Notes under the pieces: generated by a model
Databases searched by the model: none
Told to the model about the DNA's origin: nothing
What the model saw: only the letters and a program-made list of their open reading frames with translations
Position numbers and translations under genes: made by a program
Assembly: GCF_004354555.1 (NCBI RefSeq)
Contig: NZ_PUFH01000005.1
Span: forward strand, 62,001-126,000
Origin: Leuconostoc citreum
GTDB taxonomy: Bacteria; Bacillota; Bacilli; Lactobacillales; Lactobacillaceae
Direction: 5' to 3'
Length of the DNA stretch: 64,000 bases
Shown: positions 10,901 to 19,067 of the stretch, piece after piece
Layout of the letters: every line of letters starts with the position of its first letter
How positions within the stretch are numbered: the first letter of the stretch is position 1

Positions 10901-11819
10901 CCAGAGCCTTTATTATGTTGCCAAAACTAAGAGTAATGGTGCGGATTATCAAGCGCGTTTTGGTGGGAAATTTTTGAACATCATGTTAATGACAACACCT
11001 AAAATATTTGATAAATTACAAATTTCAACAGGTGAAAAAATATATCCTTATGAACAAATATCTCAGTGGTCAGCTAAATATATGAACGGTACTAACACGC
11101 TTGGTAAAGGGGCGTATTACGTCTTAAAAGATTGGAGCTCAGATAAGTACTTTAACATTAATGGTGTCAATACTGAATTGCCTGCACAACTGAAAGGTGA
11201 TTACACACAGTATGGTTTTGTTAACACAACCAGTGGAGAAATTCAGTATTATTCAATGAGTGGCGCTATGGCCAAAGATACATTTATCCAAGACGAAAAA
11301 AGTAATTGGTATTATTTCGACTCAGACGGAAACATGGCTCATAAAAAGTTGACTATTTTAGGCTATGATTATTACTTTACTGAAAACGGCATTGAACTGA
11401 TTAACTCATCATTTGCTGACTCTGATGGCAACATTGTGTATACAAATTCGACTGGTAAGGGAATCAGTGTTTATCAAGTGATTTATAAAAATGGATTATA
11501 TGTGCAAGCAAATAACCCAACCGTTTTAGCCAATGGGTATCAAATGTTTAAGGATAACAAGAAATATCTTTGGTTTGATAATGGTCGTCTATTTTCTGGG
11601 TTTAAGATTGTTGATGGCCGCTTTTATTTTTTGTATCAAGGAGAAAAAATAACCTCATCATTTCAGAATGTAGCCGGTGTAAAGTTTTACGTGGATCAAA
11701 ATGGTGACACAATATCTGGCTTGAAATACTCAAATAACCAATTAATGGACTTTGGTCATGACGATAGTTTCTGGCTTAAGAAAGTATTATCTGAACCAAA
11801 GCCAGAATTTATGAATTAG
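7983..11819 (+). CDS. Phage tail-borne GH70 glucansucrase (dextransucrase-type)
   Basis: 1278 residues. Residues 1-165 are a beta-rich module ending in KKVEFGNAITNWVAASGDD, typical of phage receptor-binding proteins. There is no signal peptide or sortase signal. After a YYFDNSG-type glucan-binding repeat (about 178-215) comes a GH70 core in circularly permuted order: motif II FDGIRVDAVDNVDADLLQIA (nucleophile Asp459), motif III ILEDW (acid/base Glu497), motif IV FIRAHDAESQD (stabiliser Asp570), then motif I ADYVPDQIYNL (about 940). The 38- and 111-residue spacings equal those of GTF180 (D1025/E1063/D1136). Residues about 1045-1278 are YYFDSDGN-type glucan-binding repeats. The AES after Asp570 is unusual; linkage specificity cannot be predicted. 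Family members make alpha-glucan from sucrose. Translationally coupled to the preceding tail gene. Confidence 0.93.
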   Translation: MGKQLGWNTNKDGTIQYYVDQTNYLTGLTSLPVNPNLFSNKNSTPGYLFYDGRVVKQSTDFSSEFIMIDTKYSQITISSFDDNIQTGRIALCFYDSNQAFISRPLVGGSYTPFSNNYRNIYWKSVDIPTNAAYFRVSFGGDTIKQNSIKKVEFGNAITNWVAASGDDDTVIDNEYAKMMYYFDNSGFLQKSGNAIINGDKYYFDSKNGIVINGSKPQYDIGLTVISDEYTPHNKLYSTNAIDIENVDGFLTADSWYRPVDILDNGTTWRPSNKGEMRPVLMVWMPDKQTLVNYLNYMTSINMIGYSKTFTLKDNIKELLINQRQIQIAIEKKISQTGSTDFLRDVFLKFVATQDNWNKKSEYNDGDHLQGGALRFVNDDNLPKTNSSHRLFNRYPLNQKGGQNKDSGWQGGYELLLANDIDNSNPVVQAEQLNWLYFLTHLGSINSNDDTANFDGIRVDAVDNVDADLLQIAGDYYNETYGLNKDPNKANQKISILEDWAWGDYDYMGRMGQTQLTMDTGVKDGLMGALGYWNESVKPLETIISSMHTDRRKAFGNNRVVANYSFIRAHDAESQDIFSNMISANVKGADGWHPTWEQVEEGFKFYLADMESTLKLKTRNNIPAMYGILLTNKDTTPRVYYGDVFHEAGQYMANKTIYAPVIEKMLKYRITTVSGGQYMNMNNNALVSVRLGKYIDTLDTDYSKLTANQQKSARESGSVVVISNNKDYNLNNNNLVIELGLAHAGQTFKALAETINTPYNENSTGKLDLDTEREKTTNEKGQLIFTETEVVGSTSPHHWGYFSMWVPKEATLDHDVREFVDKNKYSDNNVFHAGEVLDSHVIYESFSNFTALPTKPEERANVVIKNNIDYFKSLGITVFEFAPQYRSSTDTSFLDSCLQNGYAFSDRYDLGYDNSPTKYGTVEDLQNAIKSLHNAGIQAMADYVPDQIYNLSLPEIVATNRVNSYGDLRDTTRFQSLYYVAKTKSNGADYQARFGGKFLNIMLMTTPKIFDKLQISTGEKIYPYEQISQWSAKYMNGTNTLGKGAYYVLKDWSSDKYFNINGVNTELPAQLKGDYTQYGFVNTTSGEIQYYSMSGAMAKDTFIQDEKSNWYYFDSDGNMAHKKLTILGYDYYFTENGIELINSSFADSDGNIVYTNSTGKGISVYQVIYKNGLYVQANNPTVLANGYQMFKDNKKYLWFDNGRLFSGFKIVDGRFYFLYQGEKITSSFQNVAGVKFYVDQNGDTISGLKYSNNQLMDFGHDDSFWLKKVLSEPKPEFMN

Positions 11820-11832
11820 AAAGGAAATATCA

Positions 11833-13581
11833 ATGTCTGTAGACGCACAAAAACAAGGCAAGTTTACCATTGTCAATACCAATATAGATATGACGGAAGT
11901 AACCGTTATTAACGCTATGAACGGTCGTCAGGGAGACAATGGACGCAAGGTATATATTGCACTAAAAGATGGTCAAGTCCCACACAATCTAACTGGAGAA
12001 GATATTTTCATTGCTGCTAAAGATGCTGCCGGAAAAATCAAGCGAATTTCTGGTGTAGCTGAATGGGTATCACGCACCGCTGGACTATTTGCTATGTTAT
12101 TACCACAAGATATGTACCAGGCAGCTGGACAAATGCAGGAAGCTTATATTGCAGTTACTGGCGATAGTGGTTCGATTATTTCGTCTATCCCAATCACATT
12201 TACTGTTGTTGAGAATAACATCATTTTTACGGCCAATGCCTCAAAAGACTTCGTTGACACAGTCGAAGAAACTGTTCAAAAAGCAGTTGATAAATTAGCT
12301 GGTTTATCTGACAAAATTCAAGCACAATCAGCTGCTTATGATGCTTTAAGTGGTGGTTTGAATAGTATTATGGATAAATTTAAAGAGAAAAAAGTTGCTT
12401 CTTTGAATACCGATAATAAGTTCACTGGAATCAATGAATTTAGTCATTCGATTATTGCAGGACTTTCACCACGAAAAGCTATATTCAATTCATGGGATTC
12501 AGTCATTGAATCAATGGACCAGTTTGGTGGTTATTGGTACACTGATGGCTTCAATATATTTGGTAATCCATCAGAAATGCCTTATGCAAATATGCAGATT
12601 ATTCCGGGAAATGATCCAAAGGTTGGACGCATTGAAATTCATAACCCCTTTAACCAAGAATACTGGTTAGGATCAGTTTATGATGGAAAGATCCAAAAAT
12701 GGGAACAGATGGCAAAGACAACATCTCGTAAAGTGCCGTTCACAGATTTCAATTACGTAGCACAAAATATGGGTATTTATGCTGGTAACTGGTATAATGA
12801 TGGCACACAAATTATTAATGGGCCAAATGACCAGTTAGACTTTACTAACGTTGTTGTGATATCTGGTAACAGTTTGGGGTCAGGCTATATTGAAATTAAT
12901 AATTCATTCAATCAAGAACATTGGATTGGTTCAGTAGCTGGTGGACAAATACAAAAATGGGTTAAGGTTCAGATGACTACATCTAGTAAAGCACCATTCA
13001 CCGATTATGCTTATGTGGCCAAGAACATGGGTATTTATGGCGGTAATTGGTATACAGATGGTCAGGAAATTAATAACGCCCCTGAAATTGGTTTAACAAA
13101 GTCAAACATCACGATAGTTACAGGTAATGATTTAGGTTCAGGTCGTATTGAAATTCACGATCCAGACACACATCACTTTTGGATTGGCTCAGTACAAGGC
13201 GGTAGTATTACCGGTTGGGAAGAAATCGGAATCAATGACTCAACAATCTATTCTAAGGACATCACTTTTATGGGCGGTGTCCTTTTCTTACGACGTACTG
13301 GTAAGTTTGTTCAGGGTTATATCTATTCAGAAGCAGTCAATCAAACATTTAAGCCATTTACAACAATCGCAAAAAAAGTTGTTCCGGATGGCTTCAGGCC
13401 TGTTATTACAGCAGATGGTTATACTGACTTAAAGACATACCAAGATAATGCCACAACTAACGGTATGCTAGAATTAGGAACAGACGGCTCATTATCATCT
13501 CGTTCAGCATCTAATGGTTCAATTAACGGTTGGATGCGCTGGTCTGCAACTTGGATTACAAAAGATAATATTCCGAAATGA
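11833..13581 (+). CDS. Phage baseplate upper / receptor-binding protein with knob repeats
   Basis: 582 residues. Residues 1-155 resemble the BppU N-terminal domain (KFTIVNTNIDMTEVTVINAMNGRQGDN, IPITFTVVEN), which docks fibres onto the baseplate; a helical linker follows to about 215. Then three copies of an about 80-residue module (about 220-295, 300-378, 386-466) share the pattern FTDxNYVAxxMGIYxGNWYxDG...GSVxxGxIQxW, which I read as pyocin-knob-like carbohydrate-binding units. The last 110 residues form another beta domain. An AAGGAA site precedes the ATG. It probably recognises a cell-surface saccharide; the ligand cannot be told from sequence. Confidence 0.8.
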   Translation: MSVDAQKQGKFTIVNTNIDMTEVTVINAMNGRQGDNGRKVYIALKDGQVPHNLTGEDIFIAAKDAAGKIKRISGVAEWVSRTAGLFAMLLPQDMYQAAGQMQEAYIAVTGDSGSIISSIPITFTVVENNIIFTANASKDFVDTVEETVQKAVDKLAGLSDKIQAQSAAYDALSGGLNSIMDKFKEKKVASLNTDNKFTGINEFSHSIIAGLSPRKAIFNSWDSVIESMDQFGGYWYTDGFNIFGNPSEMPYANMQIIPGNDPKVGRIEIHNPFNQEYWLGSVYDGKIQKWEQMAKTTSRKVPFTDFNYVAQNMGIYAGNWYNDGTQIINGPNDQLDFTNVVVISGNSLGSGYIEINNSFNQEHWIGSVAGGQIQKWVKVQMTTSSKAPFTDYAYVAKNMGIYGGNWYTDGQEINNAPEIGLTKSNITIVTGNDLGSGRIEIHDPDTHHFWIGSVQGGSITGWEEIGINDSTIYSKDITFMGGVLFLRRTGKFVQGYIYSEAVNQTFKPFTTIAKKVVPDGFRPVITADGYTDLKTYQDNATTNGMLELGTDGSLSSRSASNGSINGWMRWSATWITKDNIPK

Positions 13582-13595
13582 GGTAGGAACTAGTT

Positions 13596-16040
13596 ATGAA
13601 AACAATTAATTATTTAAGCAATAATATCAATAAAATTGGAGATACTAGTTCTGTTGTATTATTCCAACTTAAAAAAGATGGGATTGTTGAAAAATTTAGC
13701 GATTTAGTCGCAAAAGTGAATATCGCTGATATGCGTGGGAATTTTTTATTCTCAGTTAATTCAGTGATTGATAAGAGCAATGTCGCATCACTATCGTTTA
13801 ATCAAGAGCCATTATCACGATTAACCGAAGACTCATACTTGATGGAAGTTGAAGTACCGTTATTAGACGGTACAATTTCAAAATACCCATCTGATGGTTA
13901 TGGGACAATTACTGTCACTAAATCACTCAATAATCGTGAAGGCGATCTAATACCACTTATTACTTTTGAAAATACCTTGCAGGCTGTCGAAGATAAAGTA
14001 AATACTTATTTGCAAACAGTTGCTAAGGGTGTTCAGGGTGAGCGTGGGGAGCAAGGCTATTCTGGTCTAGTATCGAATAAAGCACAGTTTACCGACTATA
14101 ATGATGTCGCACAACATATGGATACCTATGCTGGTAACTGGTTTACAGACAACACAACTATTGCAAATGCACCAGAAGATATGGCGTATTCTAACATTCA
14201 AATCATATCTGGTAATGCACCTACTATCGGGCGCATTGTTATCCATAATCAGTTCAATAATCACTTTTGGTTAGGGTCTGTTTTCGATGGCAAAATACAG
14301 TCATGGGCACAAATCAACAATCAATTTGAGCAGGGTAATGGCGCAGTGAAAGATAATGAAGTCAATTATGATGCGACTATTTTAGAAATTGAGACTGACA
14401 AGGCAATTTACAAACCATCTGACGTTGTTAATTTCTCTGTTAGCGTTAAGGGAAACAAGGGTAAGTTAAAAGTTACCTACTATAACCGTGGAAATATTGT
14501 AACAACTACATTTGTTGCCTATGAAACAAATGTAGCGCAATGGTCATGGCGTTTGCCTGATGGTGATAAAGAACAATATCTTATCAAAGTCGAAAACATT
14601 ACAAATAAGCATGATGAAACTGACTATATTGGCATCAATGTCGCATCAAATAATAAATACTTCCCAATCATGGGATTCCTTGGTGATTACAACAACTTCA
14701 ATCCATTAGAACAAAAGAAGATAATGGATAACTTGAAGCGTCACCATATCAACTATGTCCAATATTATGATTACTTCCATGATCATGACCGACCAGTTTG
14801 GGTTGGTGACCATGGTGAAGTTGCTGAGTTTTGGGACGATCTAGCACGCAGGCATTCTCGACGTGATGTTATTCAAGAGTATATCAGTTTAGGCAAAAAA
14901 TATGGCATGTTAAACATGGCTTATGGCTTGATTAACGGGGTATCTTTTAATGAAGAAAAAGACGGCTTTACGAAAGAAATGTTTTTATTCAATCATGCAG
15001 GTGGCAATATGGCCGATATTGCTGTTAATCCACTCAAGCCATGGGGTAGATATGATATCTATCTTGCAAATTTCTTGAAAAATAGTTATAAAACATTAGC
15101 CTTTTCAAGAATGGACGATGTCTTTGGGGCTTTGGGATTTGACGGTTGGCATATTGATACACTTGGGGCGCCTGGTGACAAATATGAAGCAAATGGAAAC
15201 ATCATTAAGAACGACTATTTCTCAAGTGTTGGTTATCCAAGTTTCATCAATGACGCAAGAAATCATTTTGGTAATAAGAGAATGAGTTTCAACGCGGTTG
15301 GTATGTTTGGCCAAGAGAACGTTGTCAAAACAGACGTTGACTTTATATACTCTGAATTATGGCCTCAAACAGGAACACCAACATATAAAGACTTAGTTCA
15401 TGACGCTATCATGCAGTTACAATATGATGATGAAAAAAGTTTGATTATTCCAGCATATATGAACAAAGAGCATGACTGGGCGAATGATTCAGATAAATCA
15501 TTTAACACGCCTAGTGTCGTTATCATTGATAACTTAATTATGGCTACTGGAGCGACTCATCTTGAATTAGGTGAGCACATGCTTTGTTCAGAATACTTCC
15601 CAAATCATACAGCTTATATGAAAGATGACTTGAAAGAGTATATCAGAAAACAATATGATTTCATGGTAGCCTATCACAAGATGTTAGACATTAGAAACTT
15701 CACTGATAACACAACTATTCAAAATTATGATGTAGCTAAGAATGATTTTGATAGTAACAAGCTAACAGTGATTGAAAAGACTAGTGACAGTTTCTGTGTG
15801 GCTTCTATTGTTAATACAAAGGGTTTGAATGGTAATGATTGGCGAGATGATGACAAAAAACGTCAATATGCTGAACCTGTGCGTAATGTTAAGTTTGGTT
15901 TCGGTTCTATCCCTGTTAGACAAGCTTATTATGCGACAGTTGAAGATCCTGAGCCTAAAAAGGTGACATTAGATTCAACTGGCAGTTTTGTTATCGATAC
16001 AGTTGATAAGTATGTGTTAGTTTGGTGCGAAAAGTACTAG
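13596..16040 (+). CDS. Phage tail-borne GH66 dextranase
   Basis: 814 residues. Residues 1-140 are a fibre-anchor domain similar to the N-terminus of the next protein; a short collagen-like GVQGERGEQG hinge follows, then one knob module (about 163-240) matching those in the preceding gene. From about 255 the protein is a GH66 endo-dextranase: a beta-sandwich (YDATILEIETDKAIYKPSD), then a TIM barrel with YVQYYDYFHDHDRPVW, GFDGWHIDTLG (Asp521, predicted nucleophile) and VDFIYSELWP (Glu587, predicted acid/base). The 66-residue spacing agrees with S. mutans dextranase (D385/E453). No signal peptide, so it leaves the cell on virions or by lysis. GH66 enzymes cleave alpha-1,6-glucan; some cyclise it. 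Confidence 0.9.
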   Translation: MKTINYLSNNINKIGDTSSVVLFQLKKDGIVEKFSDLVAKVNIADMRGNFLFSVNSVIDKSNVASLSFNQEPLSRLTEDSYLMEVEVPLLDGTISKYPSDGYGTITVTKSLNNREGDLIPLITFENTLQAVEDKVNTYLQTVAKGVQGERGEQGYSGLVSNKAQFTDYNDVAQHMDTYAGNWFTDNTTIANAPEDMAYSNIQIISGNAPTIGRIVIHNQFNNHFWLGSVFDGKIQSWAQINNQFEQGNGAVKDNEVNYDATILEIETDKAIYKPSDVVNFSVSVKGNKGKLKVTYYNRGNIVTTTFVAYETNVAQWSWRLPDGDKEQYLIKVENITNKHDETDYIGINVASNNKYFPIMGFLGDYNNFNPLEQKKIMDNLKRHHINYVQYYDYFHDHDRPVWVGDHGEVAEFWDDLARRHSRRDVIQEYISLGKKYGMLNMAYGLINGVSFNEEKDGFTKEMFLFNHAGGNMADIAVNPLKPWGRYDIYLANFLKNSYKTLAFSRMDDVFGALGFDGWHIDTLGAPGDKYEANGNIIKNDYFSSVGYPSFINDARNHFGNKRMSFNAVGMFGQENVVKTDVDFIYSELWPQTGTPTYKDLVHDAIMQLQYDDEKSLIIPAYMNKEHDWANDSDKSFNTPSVVIIDNLIMATGATHLELGEHMLCSEYFPNHTAYMKDDLKEYIRKQYDFMVAYHKMLDIRNFTDNTTIQNYDVAKNDFDSNKLTVIEKTSDSFCVASIVNTKGLNGNDWRDDDKKRQYAEPVRNVKFGFGSIPVRQAYYATVEDPEPKKVTLDSTGSFVIDTVDKYVLVWCEKY

Positions 16041-16051
16041 AAAGGGATTAG

Positions 16052-18058
16052 ATGAGACTAGTTAATTTTATTGGGGTTTCCAAAAACCTCATCACAAATA
16101 ACAATAATCGGCTAATTTTACAGCTGATTGATGAAAACGTTAAAACTTCTCGCCCACAAGCAGTATTGGGAAGTTTTAACGTTTTTGATTACACAAAACA
16201 ACCAATATTATCAGCACCTATTTCCATTGATAAAAGTAACGTTGTAGACCTAAACTTCAATGTTAATCCTCTCAATACACTCAGTGAAGGGGTTTATTAC
16301 TTTAGTGTGTCTGATTCGTCAGCGCTAACTTATCCAACTGATACGTTAGCTACTTTTTCTATTTTAGAAAAAGGTGAGCACAAAAATACGTATCCATTAG
16401 CTACCTTGAAAGATATATTAGCTTCTATGGACGCCAAATTTGCTAACTACTCAGCTACTGTTGTTAAGGGCGATAAAGGTGATCGCGGACAACAGGGTAT
16501 TCAGGGCATTCAGGGTGAACGTGGTATTCAAGGGGAGCGTGGCATTCAGGGTCCTGATGGTGACAAAGGCGACAAAGGCGATCACGGTCCTCAAGGATTC
16601 CAAGGACCAGATGGTCGTCAAGGTGACAAAGGCGTTCAGGGTGAAAAAGGTGATAAAGGCGATAAGGGAGACAAAGGAGACACTGGTAAAAACTTCAATG
16701 TCACAAAAACGTTTAGCTCAATTGATTACATGAACGCCTACACTGGTAATGAGGTCACGGAAGGGGATTTAGTATTAATTAGCACGCCAGACGTTAACAA
16801 TGATGACAATGGCAAACTGTTTGTTAAGTCAGGAAATAGTTTTAATTTCTTAGTCACTATGCGTGGTATTCAAGGTATAAAAGGCGATAAGGGCGACACT
16901 GGACAACAGGGTCCGCGTGGATTTACCGGTGATAAAGGAGACACTGGACAACAAGGTCAACAGGGTGTTAAAGGTGATACTGGTGCACCTGGAAAAGACA
17001 GCGATGTCATGCAAAGCAAAGACAACGTTTTTACTGGTAATAATAAATTTACAAAACCAATTGATGCGCAATTTTTTACAAAAAGAATACCAGTAAAAGA
17101 TATGAGTATAATTGCAGCAAATATGGGAACTTATTCAGGAAATTGGATTGCATTAAATGATAATGTTGTTAATAGTCCAAGTGGTGCAACTGGAAGCTAT
17201 TTTGTTTTATCAGTTGTTCAAGGGACAGGAGATAGCGGGTATTTAATTTATAATGAAATTGGTGGAAATGGTAGATGGTTTACTGGTGTTAGTGGCGGAA
17301 AAGTTCAAAATTGGAATAGAGTTCCTTTAGATGTCAATGTTTTACACGCTACTGGGGATGAAACATCAGACGGTGTTAAGACATTCAAGAAAACAATTAT
17401 TGGTAACATCTCTGGTAATGCTGGCACTGCAAATACGTTAGTCGTAAATGACATCGCTGATGGGACTGACCTAAACTCGTTACGTAATGCTGGAAACTAT
17501 TCATGTGGAATCAACAAGACAAGTAATACGCCGGTAAGCGGTTGGTTTACATTGGTTGTTGTTCAAAATGGTCCGTACAATGGTTCACAAACATTGACCA
17601 ACACCAATAACGGTGAGGTTTATATCAGAACGTGGATAAATAGTGGGGCATCTTTTACAGACTGGCACAAATTAGCAACAAGTAATGAGGTAGTTCATAG
17701 TTCTGGCGATGAAAATGTAAAAGGAAAAAAGAAGTTTGAAGAAACTATTGACGGCAATATCACTGGCAGTGCTGTTACTGCAGCACACTCTGATATAGCT
17801 GAGAAACTTACATCAACTGATCTTGCTTCAGGAACTGATCTTAATACAATTTTAGAAACAAAAAACTATTCTTGCGGTGATAATCGGGTTGTAAACAGTC
17901 CAGTAAACAATTGGTTTACATTGGTTGTTGTTAAGAACGGTGATTGGAATGGGATGCAAACTGTTACAAACACTAACAGTGGAGACATGTATGTACGTGT
18001 TTGGAACCAAGGTGGAAAATGGTTTAGTCCTTGGAGAAAAGTTAAGTTTGAGGATTAG
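16052..18058 (+). CDS. Collagen-like phage tail fibre with pyocin-knob domains
   Basis: 668 residues. The N-terminal anchor (1-138) is paralogous to that of the GH66 protein (compare ISIDKSNVVDLNFNVNPL here with SVIDKSNVASLSFNQEPL there). Gly-X-Y repeats run from Gly140 to about 213 and from Gly272 to about 317, split by a small globular insertion, and probably form a triple helix and a trimeric fibre. Three C-terminal knob modules follow; the last two (DGTDLNSLRNAGNYSCG and SGTDLNTILETKNYSCG) are typical pyocin-knob units. An AAGGGA site precedes the ATG. Role: host surface binding. Confidence 0.88.
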   Translation: MRLVNFIGVSKNLITNNNNRLILQLIDENVKTSRPQAVLGSFNVFDYTKQPILSAPISIDKSNVVDLNFNVNPLNTLSEGVYYFSVSDSSALTYPTDTLATFSILEKGEHKNTYPLATLKDILASMDAKFANYSATVVKGDKGDRGQQGIQGIQGERGIQGERGIQGPDGDKGDKGDHGPQGFQGPDGRQGDKGVQGEKGDKGDKGDKGDTGKNFNVTKTFSSIDYMNAYTGNEVTEGDLVLISTPDVNNDDNGKLFVKSGNSFNFLVTMRGIQGIKGDKGDTGQQGPRGFTGDKGDTGQQGQQGVKGDTGAPGKDSDVMQSKDNVFTGNNKFTKPIDAQFFTKRIPVKDMSIIAANMGTYSGNWIALNDNVVNSPSGATGSYFVLSVVQGTGDSGYLIYNEIGGNGRWFTGVSGGKVQNWNRVPLDVNVLHATGDETSDGVKTFKKTIIGNISGNAGTANTLVVNDIADGTDLNSLRNAGNYSCGINKTSNTPVSGWFTLVVVQNGPYNGSQTLTNTNNGEVYIRTWINSGASFTDWHKLATSNEVVHSSGDENVKGKKKFEETIDGNITGSAVTAAHSDIAEKLTSTDLASGTDLNTILETKNYSCGDNRVVNSPVNNWFTLVVVKNGDWNGMQTVTNTNSGDMYVRVWNQGGKWFSPWRKVKFED

Positions 18059-18067
18059 GATTAAAAC

Positions 18068-18442
18068 ATGAAGAAAAAATTAATGAGAATTAGATGGCTG
18101 TGGGCCATTATGGGCTTTCAGTTATTAGCGGTTGGTTTCGCAATATTTTATAATGCAGAAAGTGATCAATATTTACATCCAGCCTTTGCAACATTCTCGA
18201 AGCCATTATGGGTGTATTTACCATTTATTATTGGCATGTTGGCAATATACTGTGGAATCAGTACACGATCACATAAAAAAATTGAATCAGTTGTTTTATA
18301 CTCCATGACAATGTATTGGGGAATACTAACAACGCTATTATTTATGAACGACAGTTATCATAGCCACATTTCAATCATTGGCTTTATGACTGTTTTTTAT
18401 ATCCCAGTCATTTGGTTAATGGCTTTTCAAACCAAACGATAG
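18068..18442 (+). CDS. Hypothetical phage membrane protein
   Basis: A 124-residue protein with four predicted membrane segments (WLWAIMGFQLLAVGFAIF, WVYLPFIIGMLAIYCGI, VLYSMTMYWGILTTLLF, IIGFMTVFYIPVIWLMAF) and positively charged ends. It stands between the tail fibre and lysis genes, so it could belong to the lysis cassette or be a membrane cargo protein. No family recognised. Confidence 0.6.
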   Translation: MKKKLMRIRWLWAIMGFQLLAVGFAIFYNAESDQYLHPAFATFSKPLWVYLPFIIGMLAIYCGISTRSHKKIESVVLYSMTMYWGILTTLLFMNDSYHSHISIIGFMTVFYIPVIWLMAFQTKR

Positions 18443-18452
18443 GGGGAATGTA

Positions 18453-18770
18453 ATGAGTATTGATAGTGTTATTATAGGTGCCTTTTTTGGCTTTGCGGGT
18501 ACCTTTGTCACGGGGTGGCTTAAGAATAAAACAGATACTGATAGTAATCGCTCAAAAGAGAATTTGTCAGTATTAGAACATTCTGGAGACTTTGCTAGGC
18601 AACTTAGTGAAGAGTTACGTGACAAAGGTAAATTAGTTCAGGAGATTGGTGAGCAAAAGAGTCAAATAAGCGAATTAAAACGTGAACTTGAAGTAGCAAA
18701 TAAAAATATAGAAGAACTGATTGTTGAGATTAAAGCATTGAAAGCAAGTAAGAAAGTAAAGGAGCAATAA
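18453..18770 (+). CDS. Small membrane-anchored coiled-coil phage protein
   Basis: 105 residues: one N-terminal hydrophobic segment (VIIGAFFGFAGTFVTGWL), then a long charged coiled coil (QISELKRELEVANKNIEELIVEIKAL). AGGGGG precedes the ATG and the stop is 2 bp before the holin start region. Proteins of this shape are common between fibre and holin genes in Lactobacillales phages and may modulate lysis. Function not established. Confidence 0.6.
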   Translation: MSIDSVIIGAFFGFAGTFVTGWLKNKTDTDSNRSKENLSVLEHSGDFARQLSEELRDKGKLVQEIGEQKSQISELKRELEVANKNIEELIVEIKALKASKKVKEQ

Positions 18771-18772
18771 CG

Positions 18773-19066
18773 ATGGATTTAATTACATTTTTCAATAGTA
18801 TGACTGCAACTGTGTATGGGTTTATTACAATCATTACTTGGGTCGCCGTTCAGGCAGTTAAGCAGACAGAAATCAATAATAAATGGTTACCATTGGTATC
18901 AATTTTGATTGGTACTTTGGTTGGCTTTTTAGCAGCTATGTATATCTATTCGACAGATGTAGGATTAGGCGCTGCCTTTGGATTTATTTCAGGATTTGCA
19001 GCTACAGGATTGAACGAAGTACTAAATCACTATGCATTTAGTCCAATGAAAGAAGAGGGGAAATAA
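18773..19066 (+). CDS. Phage holin
   Basis: 97 residues with three hydrophobic segments (VYGFITIITWVAVQAV, WLPLVSILIGTLVGFLAAMYI, LGAAFGFISGFAATGL) and a charged C-terminus ending SPMKEEGK, the size and layout of a small phage holin of the r1t-like kind. It lies 1 bp upstream of the endolysin, and AAGGAG precedes its ATG. The holin makes membrane lesions that release or activate the endolysin at the end of the lytic cycle. Confidence 0.82.
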   Translation: MDLITFFNSMTATVYGFITIITWVAVQAVKQTEINNKWLPLVSILIGTLVGFLAAMYIYSTDVGLGAAFGFISGFAATGLNEVLNHYAFSPMKEEGK

Positions 19067-19067
19067 C

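Noticed and set aside
7983-11819. Interpretation as a host dextransucrase gene that happens to sit near a phage
   Set aside because: The N-terminus is a phage-tail-type module without a signal peptide, and the start overlaps the preceding tail gene; a secreted host enzyme would not look like this.
16467-17004. CRISPR-like or satellite array suggested by repeated GGTGATAAAGGC-type units
   Set aside because: The repeats are in frame, have the 9-bp Gly-X-Y period and encode a collagen-like segment; there are no spacers.
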